In this document: piece after piece, positions 1-8,749 of the stretch
Position numbering within the stretch: the stretch's first letter is position 1
How the letters are laid out: the number at the start of each line of letters is the position of its first letter
Source of the DNA: Aliivibrio sp. 1S175
GTDB lineage: Bacteria; Pseudomonadota; Gammaproteobacteria; Enterobacterales; Vibrionaceae
Direction of reading: 5' to 3'
NCBI RefSeq assembly: GCF_001690985.1
Contig: NZ_MAJS01000024.1
Span: 97,657-161,656 of the forward strand
Length of the DNA: 64,000 nt
The notes under the pieces: generated by a model
Seen by the model: the letters and a program-made list of their open reading frames with translations, nothing else
Told to the model about the DNA's origin: nothing
Databases searched by the model: none
Made by a program: the position numbers and the translations under genes

Positions 1-567
1 TAACATTTCAGAAAATAAACGACATTGTTTTTCAATAGTTTGATGCCATGTTTTATTTGGTGCTTGATTAAAAGTAAATTGTAATGAGCCACATCGCTCA
101 TCTTCATGATGTAAATACACAATTATATGAGCCCCATTTCGGCTCCAATTGAACTCTGAATTAGAATGAATTTGATCTTCACTCTCAACATAATCTCCAG
201 CAACTAACACCGATTGAATATGCCCATGAACATTTAATTCAGGTGCCACGGTTAAGCATAATGAGGCAATACTGTCGATACTTGCCAAATCATCTAGCAG
301 TCGTTGCAATAAAATACTTGATGGTTCATCTTGTAAAAATGCTTGATTATAATCCAACAAGATCGCGTCTAAATACCCTTTAAATTGGAGTAATTCGACG
401 TCTTTTTCCGCTTGTTCTTTTACGATCAATAACGTTTCTTCTACCAGTTGTTTCGCTATATAAAGTTCATGACTTTTTTTCTCCAACAATGCTTCAGCAG
501 CTTTACGCGCCGCTTTTTCTCGTTGAATTTTACGATTCAACAACTCAAGCATCTTCTCATTATCCAT
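1..567 (-). CDS. Sensor histidine kinase, N-terminal part (H-NOX partner)
   Basis: The gene starts at 567 on the minus strand and stays open for 189 codons to the window edge, so only the N-terminal part is present. The product opens with a charged coiled coil (REKAARKAAEALLEKKSHEL, about residues 16-35), followed by a GAF/PAS-like globular region; no membrane segment is visible, so it is probably cytoplasmic. It lies 19 bp downstream of hnoX in the same direction, the usual arrangement of an H-NOX sensor and the soluble kinase it controls. The phosphoacceptor His and ATPase domain would lie beyond the window. The kinase role is inferred from the N-terminal signature and context. Confidence 0.75.
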   Translation of the reverse strand, partial: MDNEKMLELLNRKIQREKAARKAAEALLEKKSHELYIAKQLVEETLLIVKEQAEKDVELLQFKGYLDAILLDYNQAFLQDEPSSILLQRLLDDLASIDSIASLCLTVAPELNVHGHIQSVLVAGDYVESEDQIHSNSEFNWSRNGAHIIVYLHHEDERCGSLQFTFNQAPNKTWHQTIEKQCRLFSEML

Positions 568-586
568 AATTATCCCTTAATACACC

Positions 587-1120
587 TTACTGTTTTTTTA
601 GGGTAAAACGTACTTGAGAACCATCGTCTTGAATTGGTGTCATTTGGATATCAATCTTCTCATTAAAATGATCTGCACACCCCTGTATTAAGCCAAAACA
701 CACATGGGAAAAACAACGTGCTGAAATATAATCCATTACCATTTCAGATTCAGTGCTTGAAATAAAAGTAAATTGCGGCGGATTTGCATCTATGTATAAT
801 TTTTTCACTTCAATGTGAATATAGTTTTCTACTTGCTTAATAAATTCAAACGTTGAAGACGACTTGCCCTTTAAACCCGGCATACTATTAAACAATGTAA
901 GAAAAACAGACTTTCCATATACTTCCTGCAAATCTTCAATACTGATGCCGGTTAATTTACTTAATGAAATAATGAGTTTCACTAAATCTTTATGATCATA
1001 GGTCCCTACAGAGGTGTAAGCCCCTTCATCGTTATTTTGATCCAGCATTTCCTGACAAATTTCTAAACCAAACGTATCTTCAACTAATTCTAAAAACTCT
1101 GAAAATATAATTCCTTTCAT
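587..1120 (-). CDS. hnoX: H-NOX heme nitric-oxide sensor
   Basis: This 177-residue protein has the full length of a stand-alone bacterial H-NOX domain. The proximal heme ligand is His102 (NYIHIEVKKLY) and the heme-propionate clamp YxSxR is present as Tyr131-Ser133-Arg135. Several Cys and His residues (C136, H139, C141, C148, H151) follow the clamp. In the family, NO binding to ferrous heme changes the activity of a co-transcribed histidine kinase or cyclase; here the gene runs into a kinase 19 bp downstream. In A. fischeri the hnoX product is known to report host NO and to influence symbiotic colonisation; assigning that role here is inference from homology. Confidence 0.93.
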   Translation of the reverse strand: MKGIIFSEFLELVEDTFGLEICQEMLDQNNDEGAYTSVGTYDHKDLVKLIISLSKLTGISIEDLQEVYGKSVFLTLFNSMPGLKGKSSSTFEFIKQVENYIHIEVKKLYIDANPPQFTFISSTESEMVMDYISARCFSHVCFGLIQGCADHFNEKIDIQMTPIQDDGSQVRFTLKKQ

Positions 1121-1354
1121 ATTGCATCCCTTTCTTACTTTAGGTTCTTTATATCCTATTTATTAGCTTAGATAAAAATAGCTCAATAAGGTAATTACTT
1201 AGCCTATCTTTTTTCATTTAATAGAGATCAAACCTATTATTTTTATAAACATTGACTCCTTCACGATGGAATAGCTTGACTAATAAATCAGAAGGCGACC
1301 CATTGTTTTCGAAACCGCATTCTATTTCTAGTCATCGAATGAAAACCACAATCG

Positions 1355-1450
1355 CTATACCACGCCACTCTGTACTTGATAGAAAACGACACCAAACAAC
1401 ATTGCAAAAACTAATATCGTAATCACTATTTTTAACCAAATAAACTTCAT
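1355..1450 (-). CDS. Small single-span membrane protein (31 aa)
   Basis: This short minus-strand ORF starts with ATG at 1450 and stops at 1355-1357. An AAAGGA ribosome binding site precedes the start by about six bases. The 31-residue product has a short basic N-terminus (MKFIWLK), one hydrophobic segment (about residues 8-24) and a short polar tail. It lies alone in the 530-bp gap between hnoX and the next lipoprotein gene. I recognise no family. The good ribosome binding site and clean membrane segment support a real small protein; chance remains possible in AT-rich DNA. Confidence 0.45.
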   Translation of the reverse strand: MKFIWLKIVITILVFAMLFGVVFYQVQSGVV

Positions 1451-1652
1451 CTTTTTTCCTTTTAAATTATCTCTTTCGTATTACGGCCTTTAATTTTAAG
1501 ATTAAAGCCAATTTAATACTATGGACTACAAATCAAGGTAAAATGATCTCTACTTTGTTTTTTACTCATTTTATTAAAATAAAGGCACTTTTTAGACACT
1601 CAATCCTATAAACTTATTTTATTAATAGAAATAAATTACTCGAGTTCAATCC

Positions 1653-2117
1653 ATGAAAAAATTATTATCTCTCATGCCACTATTACTTCTCTTTAGTGGT
1701 TGCCAATTTGAGCAAGAGATTGAACTAAAAAGTTCTGAGTGCAAGAAGAATGAATTTATTTTTTCTCTACCTAAAAACATTTTAGACTATCGTAATTCTA
1801 TGGCTCGGTTTTCACAAGAAGGCGGGGAGAGTCCATTAAATTCGGTTCAATTTATAAGTGAATGCATTCCTAAAATATCCTTTAAAAACCTTGCAGAACA
1901 AAGTGCTAAAGATATTTTTGTCTCTAATTATAAAAACTCAGCCAGAGTTACACACTTTAGAATAAGAGATAACGTGGCTTATATTGAATTAGCCGCACAC
2001 ACTGACAGCTGGCCTGGCGTGTCTGCTTCATTAGCTGCCGTTGAACCTATTATTAAACGTAATTTATTCTTAAATAGTAAAGTGGAAGATGTCGTTGTTG
2101 GTGAAATTCTCGATTAA
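1653..2117 (+). CDS. Putative lipoprotein with GerMN-like C-terminus
   Basis: The 154-residue product begins with a lipoprotein signal (basic MKK, hydrophobic core, lipobox FSGC with Cys17) and the mature residue after Cys is Gln, so outer-membrane sorting is likely. The C-terminal half (about residues 90-150) reads VTHFRIRDNVAYIEL, then a region of Ala/Ser residues and PII..., a pattern like the GerMN domain found in small lipoproteins. Two further Cys residues (about 30 and 71) could form a disulphide. It stands alone; function unknown. The lipoprotein call is firm, the GerMN resemblance moderate. Confidence 0.7.
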   Translation: MKKLLSLMPLLLLFSGCQFEQEIELKSSECKKNEFIFSLPKNILDYRNSMARFSQEGGESPLNSVQFISECIPKISFKNLAEQSAKDIFVSNYKNSARVTHFRIRDNVAYIELAAHTDSWPGVSASLAAVEPIIKRNLFLNSKVEDVVVGEILD

Positions 2118-2217
2118 CGAAAATAAACGGCCTCCTTAATAAATAATATATGCATAAAATTCATAGTTACCCTTACAAATAGTCATTTGCTTCATATACT
2201 GCCTTTCTCTACTATGC

Positions 2218-2245
2218 GCGCTCTTATTTTTAACCCTAAGAGCGC
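2218..2245 (+). promoter_or_regulatory. Leader hairpin masking a ribosome binding site
   Basis: GCGCTCTTA at 2218-2226 and TAAGAGCGC at 2237-2245 form a perfect 9-bp stem with a 10-nt loop. The only Shine-Dalgarno-like bases for the ATG at 2249 (AAGAG, 2238-2242) lie inside the right arm. No T-run follows, so this looks like a translation-masking hairpin rather than a terminator. The regulatory role is inference. Confidence 0.5.
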
Positions 2246-2248
2246 TGC

Positions 2249-2431
2249 ATGTTTTCACAATCCATTTTCGCTCAATTGGTCAGAATGAGTGTGTTATTAG
2301 TTTTATCCCTTATTGCCGTTCATAACTCACCTGCTTTGTTGAACTTATTAGCTCAACAAGCCGTAAACAGTGGGTGTCATCAGCAAACAGGGCAAGACGA
2401 AAGCCACCATCATTCTCATCATCACCATTAA
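2249..2431 (+). CDS. Small membrane-anchored His-rich protein (60 aa)
   Basis: This 60-residue ORF encodes a hydrophobic N-terminal segment (about residues 9-34), a short polar linker with one Cys, and a tail in which seven of the last eight residues are His (HHHSHHHH). It ends 9 bp before the MFS gene, so the two are probably co-translated. Two readings are possible: a membrane-anchored metal-binding peptide working with the transporter, or a leader peptide whose run of His codons senses charged tRNA-His. Its start codon is sealed in the 2218-2245 hairpin. I recognise no family; that it is translated is likely but unproven. Confidence 0.5.
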   Translation: MFSQSIFAQLVRMSVLLVLSLIAVHNSPALLNLLAQQAVNSGCHQQTGQDESHHHSHHHH

Positions 2432-2440
2432 GAGCACATT

Positions 2441-3649
2441 ATGAGTATTTTTCGCTTTCCACCACTAGTATGGCTTGGGATCGGGATTTTAATTATCAGT
2501 CTAGGGATCAGACAATCATTCGGTATTTTTATGATGCCAATTTCAGACCATTTCCAAACAGGTCGTGAATTTTTTAGCTTTGCTGTAGCGCTACAAAATC
2601 TATTATTTGGTGTTTTTCAACCCTTTGTTGGCATGGCATCAGACAAGTGGGGATCTAAGCGCATTATTATGCTTGGTGCCGTTTCTTATGCGTTAGGGCT
2701 TGTTCTTACTTCTGTCGCAACAGAACCAAGTATGTTGTATTTATCTCTTGGCGCTTTGGTTGGTTTCGGTTTAAGTGCAACCAGTTATGTGATTATTCTA
2801 GGCGCTGTCGCTAAAGTCGTTCCTGCTGAACATGCCGCTAAAGCTTTTGGTTTAACGACGGCTGCCGGCTCTTTTGGTATGTTTGCTGTCATTCCAGGGG
2901 CTCAAGTTTTAATGCATGACTTTAATTGGCAATTCGCGCTGCAAGTCTTTGCAATGCTATGCTCACTTATTATTACCTTTGCTCTGTTTATGAAAACAGC
3001 AAAGCCATCAAAAAAACAAACAGAAGAAGAAAATACACAAACATTAACTGAGGCGCTAAAAGAAGCATTTGCTAACAAAAGTTACTGGTTAATCCACGCA
3101 GGGTTCTTTGTGTGTGGCTTCCATGTGATGTTTATTGCTACGCATCTACCTAGTTACTTAGCCGATAAAGATCTGCCGGCTTCAAGTGCCGCAATGGCAT
3201 TGGCTTATGTGGGTATTTTTAATATCTTTGGTTCATACTTCTGGGGTGTGATGGGTGATAAGTACAGCAAGCGACACGTAATGTCAGCACTGTATTTTGT
3301 ACGTACTATCGTTATTGGCGCGTTCGTCACTTTGCCTGTCACCGAGCATACGGCGGCGATCTTTGGTGGTGCGATTGGTTTCTGTTGGTTGGGTACAGTG
3401 CCATTAACCTCTGGCTTAGTGAGACAAATATTCGGGGCTCGTTACTTATCAACTCTGTATGGTTTAGTCTTCTTTACTCATCAGGTTGGCAGCTTTTTAG
3501 GCGCTTGGGCTGGCGGTCGTATTTATGATTACTATGGCTCATACGAACCAATCTGGTGGTCTACGGTTGTTCTAGCTTTCTGTGCGGCATTAATTCATTT
3601 ACCTATTAATGATAAACCAATACAAAGAATGCAATTACAAACAGCTTAA
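2441..3649 (+). CDS. MFS transporter (OFA/MCT-like)
   Basis: This 402-residue protein has the length and twelve hydrophobic segments of a major facilitator. Segment 1 is followed by RQSFGIFMMPISDHF, typical of the oxalate/formate-antiporter and monocarboxylate branch, and the loop 2-3 motif appears as GMASDKWGSKRI. A charged cytoplasmic loop (KPSKKQTEEEN, about residues 188-198) separates the two halves. The gene follows the His-rich mini-ORF by 9 bp and ends in a strong terminator, so the two form a short operon. Substrate unknown; a small organic anion is the family default. Confidence 0.85.
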   Translation: MSIFRFPPLVWLGIGILIISLGIRQSFGIFMMPISDHFQTGREFFSFAVALQNLLFGVFQPFVGMASDKWGSKRIIMLGAVSYALGLVLTSVATEPSMLYLSLGALVGFGLSATSYVIILGAVAKVVPAEHAAKAFGLTTAAGSFGMFAVIPGAQVLMHDFNWQFALQVFAMLCSLIITFALFMKTAKPSKKQTEEENTQTLTEALKEAFANKSYWLIHAGFFVCGFHVMFIATHLPSYLADKDLPASSAAMALAYVGIFNIFGSYFWGVMGDKYSKRHVMSALYFVRTIVIGAFVTLPVTEHTAAIFGGAIGFCWLGTVPLTSGLVRQIFGARYLSTLYGLVFFTHQVGSFLGAWAGGRIYDYYGSYEPIWWSTVVLAFCAALIHLPINDKPIQRMQLQTA

Positions 3650-3656
3650 TGTTCTT

Positions 3657-3694
3657 AAAAAAGCCGATACGTTATAACGTGTATCGGCTTTTTT
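3657..3694 (+). terminator. Rho-independent terminator after MFS gene
   Basis: A stem of AAAAAGCCGATAC pairing with GTATCGGCTTTTT, with a short loop, ends in a T-run eight bases after the MFS stop codon. Confidence 0.9.
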
Positions 3695-3956
3695 ATGATC
3701 TACACACTCAACATTTAATACAATGTTTCAAATGCCCCTTTAATATTTCTCAATCACACCAACTCACCGTTTCTTTTAGTCGTATTATTTTCTAAAATCT
3801 CATTGGTGTAATGAAATTTAATTCGTAATATTTTGAAGTTACACGAAAATTAACTTCATAATGATATCTTAAATGTAAGATTTAACTCAAAATATACAAA
3901 ATGGGTATTTACTTTATACCTTATAATTAAATTATATTTGGTGTTGATTGAACGTC
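3695..3956. other. Leader region of the TonB receptor operon
   Basis: About 260 AT-rich bases with no ORF that I can support. They presumably hold the promoter of the receptor operon. I see no clear Fur box, CRP site or riboswitch-like structure. Confidence 0.4.
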
Positions 3957-6167
3957 ATGCAGATACTATCTCGAACTCAACTTTTTTATGCTTTGTCTGC
4001 CCTTATGTCTTTTCCTGTTATCGCAAATATAGATGATGGACTTAATGATCTAGATGCATTACTTAATATGCCATTAGATTCTCTTGTTGATACTAAAGTC
4101 GTTACCGCAACGAAAACATCATTAAGCTTGTCTGACGTTCCTGCCGCTGTACATGTAATCACATCCAAAGAAATTGAACGATCTAGTGCTCGCTCCATTG
4201 CCGATGTATTAGTGCTTGCTCCAGGCCTGCATGTAACTAAATTTTCTGACTATGATTGGACTATTTCAGCTCGAAGTAAAAACCAAGGAGAAAACAACAC
4301 TCTACTTGTCATGATCGATGGAAGAAGTGTCGTTAACCCTCTTTATTCTGGTGTCAATTGGGATACTTTACCTGTTAGTTTAGATAATATTGACCGCATA
4401 GAAGTGGTATTAGGTCCTGTAGGCACGATATGGGGTGGTAATGCGGTTAATGGTGTCATAAATATCATCACCAAAGATGCAGAAAGTGCGCCAAAAGCTC
4501 AACTTAGCGCCTCTGTGGGTAATTATGATTATCGTGAATATAAAGCACATCACAGCGCTCAAATTAACACAAACACACACCTATCAGGCTATATAGAGCT
4601 ACTAGAACATTCTCCTTTTACTGATGAAGACGCTCACCTAAAAGACTTACGTAACTTAGAAGTACAAACCGAACGATTTGGTTTACGTGCCGATTATCAG
4701 AATCTTCAAAATACCGTTTCTATTCAATTTGGTGGCATTCGCTCACGCGAAGAATACCAATGGTTAACCTACACACCTGCATTTTTGAATCCTGCATCAC
4801 ATCAAAGTGATTATGATGCGTTTCTAACAGAAATGAACTCACAAGAGCTCTTCGCTGGTATTCAATATCTTCATGAAAAGTCAGATGGCGATCAATGGGA
4901 GAACCAAGCTTGGGTAACCTACAGTGATTCAGACAGCACCAATGAACCTGCAAGTTTTACTCGTATAGATTTAGACAGCCGCTACACATTTAACACTCAA
5001 GATTGGGGAATTTTAACTCTCGGTGCAAATGCTCGTATTATTGATGAAGAATACGCTCAATTTACTGAACAAGAGCAATATCTATCTCCTTATGTTCGCA
5101 CTATTGAAGAGCATGAATTTCTGAACCAAAGCTACGGGTTATACGCAAACTGGACGTTTAATATTACCGAATCCACAGAGGTGACATTAGGTAACCGTTG
5201 GCAATATGCCAATATAACCGAAGAAGTCTACTCTCAACCTCAAGCTCGATTATTACAAAAACTAACCGATAATCAACGCCTTTGGATGGGCTGGGGACGT
5301 GCGGTAATAACGCCTTCTCGTTTAGAGTTAGATACACAATTTCAAGAAAATTACTCTTGTAATTCATGTGGTTATTATGACCCAGCAACGGGGAATGTTT
5401 ATGACAAACCTGTAAATGGCACGATTGGTCCTGTTGATTATCTGCAAGCTTATAAATACTTAGGTAATCGTGATCTAGAAATGGAATCCGTTGATACTTA
5501 TGAGATTGGATATCGCTATTGGCAACATAACCAATTTCAGTTCAGTGCAAGCCTATTTTACAGTCAACACGATAACGTAAGGGCGTATCAGAATATGGGG
5601 GGATTTGTTTATATCTCCCAAGATCATTCAAACGGAGCTATTGGTACTGTCATTCATGATATGTATGTCCAACTCATCGACCCTCTTTCTCAAGAAACGA
5701 TGGGCGGTGAATTGAGTATGCAATGGCAGCCAATTAATGTATTGCACGTTAATGCTAACTATAGTTATAAAACGATTAAAGGCGAATGCTCTGGATCTAT
5801 TTGTGGTTCAAACGACTTACCTATTTTAGATCTAGAAAATACACCCAATCATTATGCAACACTGCACATGATGTGGGATATTCATCCAACACTTTGGGTT
5901 TCTTCTGTTGTTAATTACGTTTCAGCCTCTAAGCCTGATGAAAAATTGGTAGCCGCATACCGAAATTATGGCGATGATTATCTTGTATGGCCAGAGTTAG
6001 TTACTCTTGATATGTCAATTCACTGGCAGCACAAACCAACATGGCCAAGCGTAAAAATCAGTGCTGAAAACCTAGGAAACGACCAAGTAAAAGAATACTC
6101 AGAACAATTAAACCCTTTTGCCAACGGCACTCAATATTATGCTGAATTGAGCTGGAATTTCATATAG
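3957..6167 (+). CDS. TonB-dependent outer-membrane receptor
   Basis: The product (736 residues from this ATG) has a signal peptide ending near PVIA, a plug domain (VVTATKTSLSLSDVPAAVHV, then IDGRSVVNPLYSGV and NRIEVV-like DRIEVVLGP) and a long beta-barrel ending in an aromatic residue plus Ile (SWNFI). An upstream in-frame TTG at 3948 with a weak GGTG site is an alternative start. Neighbouring YfiR and cyclase genes, 2 bp downstream and then overlapping, suggest the receptor belongs to a c-di-GMP signalling operon rather than to siderophore uptake. Ligand unknown. Confidence 0.9.
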   Translation: MQILSRTQLFYALSALMSFPVIANIDDGLNDLDALLNMPLDSLVDTKVVTATKTSLSLSDVPAAVHVITSKEIERSSARSIADVLVLAPGLHVTKFSDYDWTISARSKNQGENNTLLVMIDGRSVVNPLYSGVNWDTLPVSLDNIDRIEVVLGPVGTIWGGNAVNGVINIITKDAESAPKAQLSASVGNYDYREYKAHHSAQINTNTHLSGYIELLEHSPFTDEDAHLKDLRNLEVQTERFGLRADYQNLQNTVSIQFGGIRSREEYQWLTYTPAFLNPASHQSDYDAFLTEMNSQELFAGIQYLHEKSDGDQWENQAWVTYSDSDSTNEPASFTRIDLDSRYTFNTQDWGILTLGANARIIDEEYAQFTEQEQYLSPYVRTIEEHEFLNQSYGLYANWTFNITESTEVTLGNRWQYANITEEVYSQPQARLLQKLTDNQRLWMGWGRAVITPSRLELDTQFQENYSCNSCGYYDPATGNVYDKPVNGTIGPVDYLQAYKYLGNRDLEMESVDTYEIGYRYWQHNQFQFSASLFYSQHDNVRAYQNMGGFVYISQDHSNGAIGTVIHDMYVQLIDPLSQETMGGELSMQWQPINVLHVNANYSYKTIKGECSGSICGSNDLPILDLENTPNHYATLHMMWDIHPTLWVSSVVNYVSASKPDEKLVAAYRNYGDDYLVWPELVTLDMSIHWQHKPTWPSVKISAENLGNDQVKEYSEQLNPFANGTQYYAELSWNFI

Positions 6168-6169
6168 CT

Positions 6170-6763
6170 ATGCCAATAATAAAAGCACAGGCAAGTTCGT
6201 CCCTTTCATCATTTTATAGACTTCCCTATAAAATGATGGTGTGCCTGATCCTTTTATTGGCTTTACCTATAAGTAGTTTTGCACTCAAAGCAAATACCCA
6301 AAATATTCAAGACCATAATTTAAAAGCCGTCTATCTCTTTCGGTTTGCCTTCTTAACAACTTGGGGCGCGTTTGCCCCTAGTAATCAAAAATTCAATTTT
6401 TGCTCTGAAGCATCATCAGATATAAGCAACACATTACGAGCCTTAATAAATAAAAAACCAGCTCAAGCAACATTCATTCCTTATTCTTCAATCAGTGACA
6501 TTCAACCAAATAGCTGTCACGTTATTTATCTCTCAACTCAAGACCCAATCATGATTAAACAGTTTCAGACTTCACAGCCACACGCTCTTTTAGTCGGCGA
6601 CGGAGAATCCTTCATTCATTCAGGAGGCATGATTGCTTTTATTAAAATAAATAATCGAATTAAGCCTTTGATCAGTTTAAAACACATTGCTCCAACCGGG
6701 CTCTCTTTACGTTCACAACTACTGTCCGTCTCGAACATAGCTAACGATGAGGGATCACTATGA
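6170..6763 (+). CDS. YfiR-family periplasmic regulator (DUF4154)
   Basis: The 197-residue product carries an internal hydrophobic signal (about residues 22-39, ending SSFALKA), then the YfiR domain: LKAVYLFRFAFLTTW at its start and a C-terminal segment rich in I/S/L (GGMIAFIKINNRIKP, then LSLRSQLLSVS). In the family YfiR sits in the periplasm and represses the partner cyclase YfiN. The start is 2 bp after the receptor stop and its end overlaps the cyclase start (ATGA), so the three are translationally coupled. A later ATG at 6233 would give a more usual signal peptide; no clear ribosome binding site separates the options. Confidence 0.88.
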   Translation: MPIIKAQASSSLSSFYRLPYKMMVCLILLLALPISSFALKANTQNIQDHNLKAVYLFRFAFLTTWGAFAPSNQKFNFCSEASSDISNTLRALINKKPAQATFIPYSSISDIQPNSCHVIYLSTQDPIMIKQFQTSQPHALLVGDGESFIHSGGMIAFIKINNRIKPLISLKHIAPTGLSLRSQLLSVSNIANDEGSL

Positions 6764-8745
6764 TCCATCTTTGGTTTAGTTCGCTACCGTTGCGAAAAAA
6801 AGTGATTTATCCTATTTGGACGCTGCTTACACTTAGTAGTATTATTTTAGGTGCAAGTGTTGCTTATTTTGTCGGTGTCACACACAGTGCTAACTTGTAT
6901 ACCCGTACGTCAATTTTAGCCCAAGGGATTGCCAGTAACTTATCTGGAGCATTAATCTTCAATGACAAAATAACGGTTTTAGATCAAATGAATGCCCTTT
7001 CTTTTGACCCAGAAATAATTGCTGCTTATGTTGAAGATATAAATAAAGAATCTTTTGCCACACTTGATAAGTTACCAATGAATTGCCAATGGGTTCAACA
7101 AAACATCAGCTGTAATGATTCAATCTTTTTTGCTATCACGCAGCCTATTACCCTAGAAAATGAACATCTTGGAAACCTAACGGTATGGGCATCTAAAGAT
7201 AAAATGTTCCAACAGCGTAATCAGATCATTACTGTCTTTTTATTCATAACCGTGTTGTTATCTAGCTTAGCTTTATTCTTTGCTCACAGATTACATCGAC
7301 TGATTGCTATGCCGTTATTATCTATCTTTCATTCAATGCAAAGCGTCATTAAAAAAGGGGTCACAAATCAACGCCTCTCTGTTTTACATTCAGATGAACT
7401 AGGTATGGTAACTCGCTGTTTTAATGAAATGTTAGATAATCTCAGCCATCGAGACAATCTGCTAACTCAAGCGTTTCAACATTTAGAAGATAAAAACCAC
7501 TATATAAACCAAGTGCTTGATTCCCTAGAGCAAGGCTTATTAGTGGTATCTCCAAATAAAAAAATCACTTATTACAATCCAGCTGCTCATCAATTATTGT
7601 CATCCCTTACGGTTGAAAACATTAATATTGTTGTAGATCTAGACATCCAGTTCATTGATATAATTTTGAGTAGCTTTGAACCAAAGAGCCGATTACTATC
7701 GTTACAAGAGCATATTAAGCAGCATCAACGCTTGGATCCTATAGTGCTTCGTCATCAGCTTTCAGGCAAACTGTATCAGATATCAACATACCCTATCGCT
7801 GGAGACAAAAACTCATTAATACATGTTGAAGATATCAGTAATCGTTATCTTGCAGAGCAACGCCAACGTATGGCTGAAATGATTTTTGACCAGAATCCAA
7901 TTTCTGCCATCGTATTAAGTCGAAAATTAAATATCGAAACTAAAAACAATGCTTTTATTCGAATTTTTGGGCAAATAGACAACCTAAATCAACTGTATTT
8001 ACGAGAACCCATTGAGCTTTCATTTACTGTATTTAAGAAATTACTGAAACATGGTTTTCTTAACGTTAAAACTGAAGTATCAAGCTTAGAATTATCCGAT
8101 AATTTAAGAGACACCAGAGCCTGGTTACCTTGTTTAATTACAATCACAACCATTAAAAACAGTGATGATAAAGTAGAATCATTCATTATTTCAATTAGTG
8201 ACCAAACTCAAGAACTTGAGCTAAAAAGACTCAGTTTTGAAGCCAATCATGACGCATTAACAGGACTAGCAAATAAGAAAAACATTTATCATAACCTTCT
8301 TGATCTACATAAAAAAGGAAGGTCAGCTTATATTCTGTTTATCGATCTTGATGGTTTTAAAGCGGTAAACGACACCTATGGACATCAGTCTGGTGATGCA
8401 TTATTAAAAATAATCGCTCAACGACTTACCAACTGCGTATACCAGTATGATCTTGTCGCTCGCTTATCAGGAGATGAGTTTTTATTAGGTCTTTATTTAC
8501 CTAATGAAAGAACGAATCAAGAATATAATATTCATTCCATATCTCAACATATTCTAGAAGAAATTAGTCAACCTATCATAATTAAAAACAATGAGGCAAA
8601 AGTGTCCGCGAGTATTGGGGTTTATTATTGGGATAGAAACAGTAAACGAGATTTAGAAAGCGCATTACAACAAGCAGATGAAGCGATGTATCACGCTAAA
8701 TTATTAGGGAAAAACCGTTATCACCTTAAAAATGGCAAAAAATAG
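6760..8745 (+). CDS. YfiN-like membrane diguanylate cyclase
   Basis: This 661-residue protein has two membrane spans (about 15-37 and 155-176) flanking a periplasmic CHASE8-type sensor (ASNLSGALIFND-like core), then HAMP (about 178-235), PAS-like regions (about 245-490) and a C-terminal GGDEF domain. The catalytic signature is SGDEF at 570-574, a variant compatible with activity; no RxxD inhibitory site is visible before it. It should make c-di-GMP at the inner membrane and be restrained by the upstream YfiR-like protein. The start overlaps the yfiR-like stop and has a GAGGG ribosome binding site. Confidence 0.92.
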   Translation: MIHLWFSSLPLRKKVIYPIWTLLTLSSIILGASVAYFVGVTHSANLYTRTSILAQGIASNLSGALIFNDKITVLDQMNALSFDPEIIAAYVEDINKESFATLDKLPMNCQWVQQNISCNDSIFFAITQPITLENEHLGNLTVWASKDKMFQQRNQIITVFLFITVLLSSLALFFAHRLHRLIAMPLLSIFHSMQSVIKKGVTNQRLSVLHSDELGMVTRCFNEMLDNLSHRDNLLTQAFQHLEDKNHYINQVLDSLEQGLLVVSPNKKITYYNPAAHQLLSSLTVENINIVVDLDIQFIDIILSSFEPKSRLLSLQEHIKQHQRLDPIVLRHQLSGKLYQISTYPIAGDKNSLIHVEDISNRYLAEQRQRMAEMIFDQNPISAIVLSRKLNIETKNNAFIRIFGQIDNLNQLYLREPIELSFTVFKKLLKHGFLNVKTEVSSLELSDNLRDTRAWLPCLITITTIKNSDDKVESFIISISDQTQELELKRLSFEANHDALTGLANKKNIYHNLLDLHKKGRSAYILFIDLDGFKAVNDTYGHQSGDALLKIIAQRLTNCVYQYDLVARLSGDEFLLGLYLPNERTNQEYNIHSISQHILEEISQPIIIKNNEAKVSASIGVYYWDRNSKRDLESALQQADEAMYHAKLLGKNRYHLKNGKK

Positions 8746-8749
8746 AAGC

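Noticed and set aside
2374..2568. 64-residue plus-strand ORF overlapping the His-rich ORF and the MFS start
   Set aside because: It lies in another frame across two better-supported genes and has no ribosome site.
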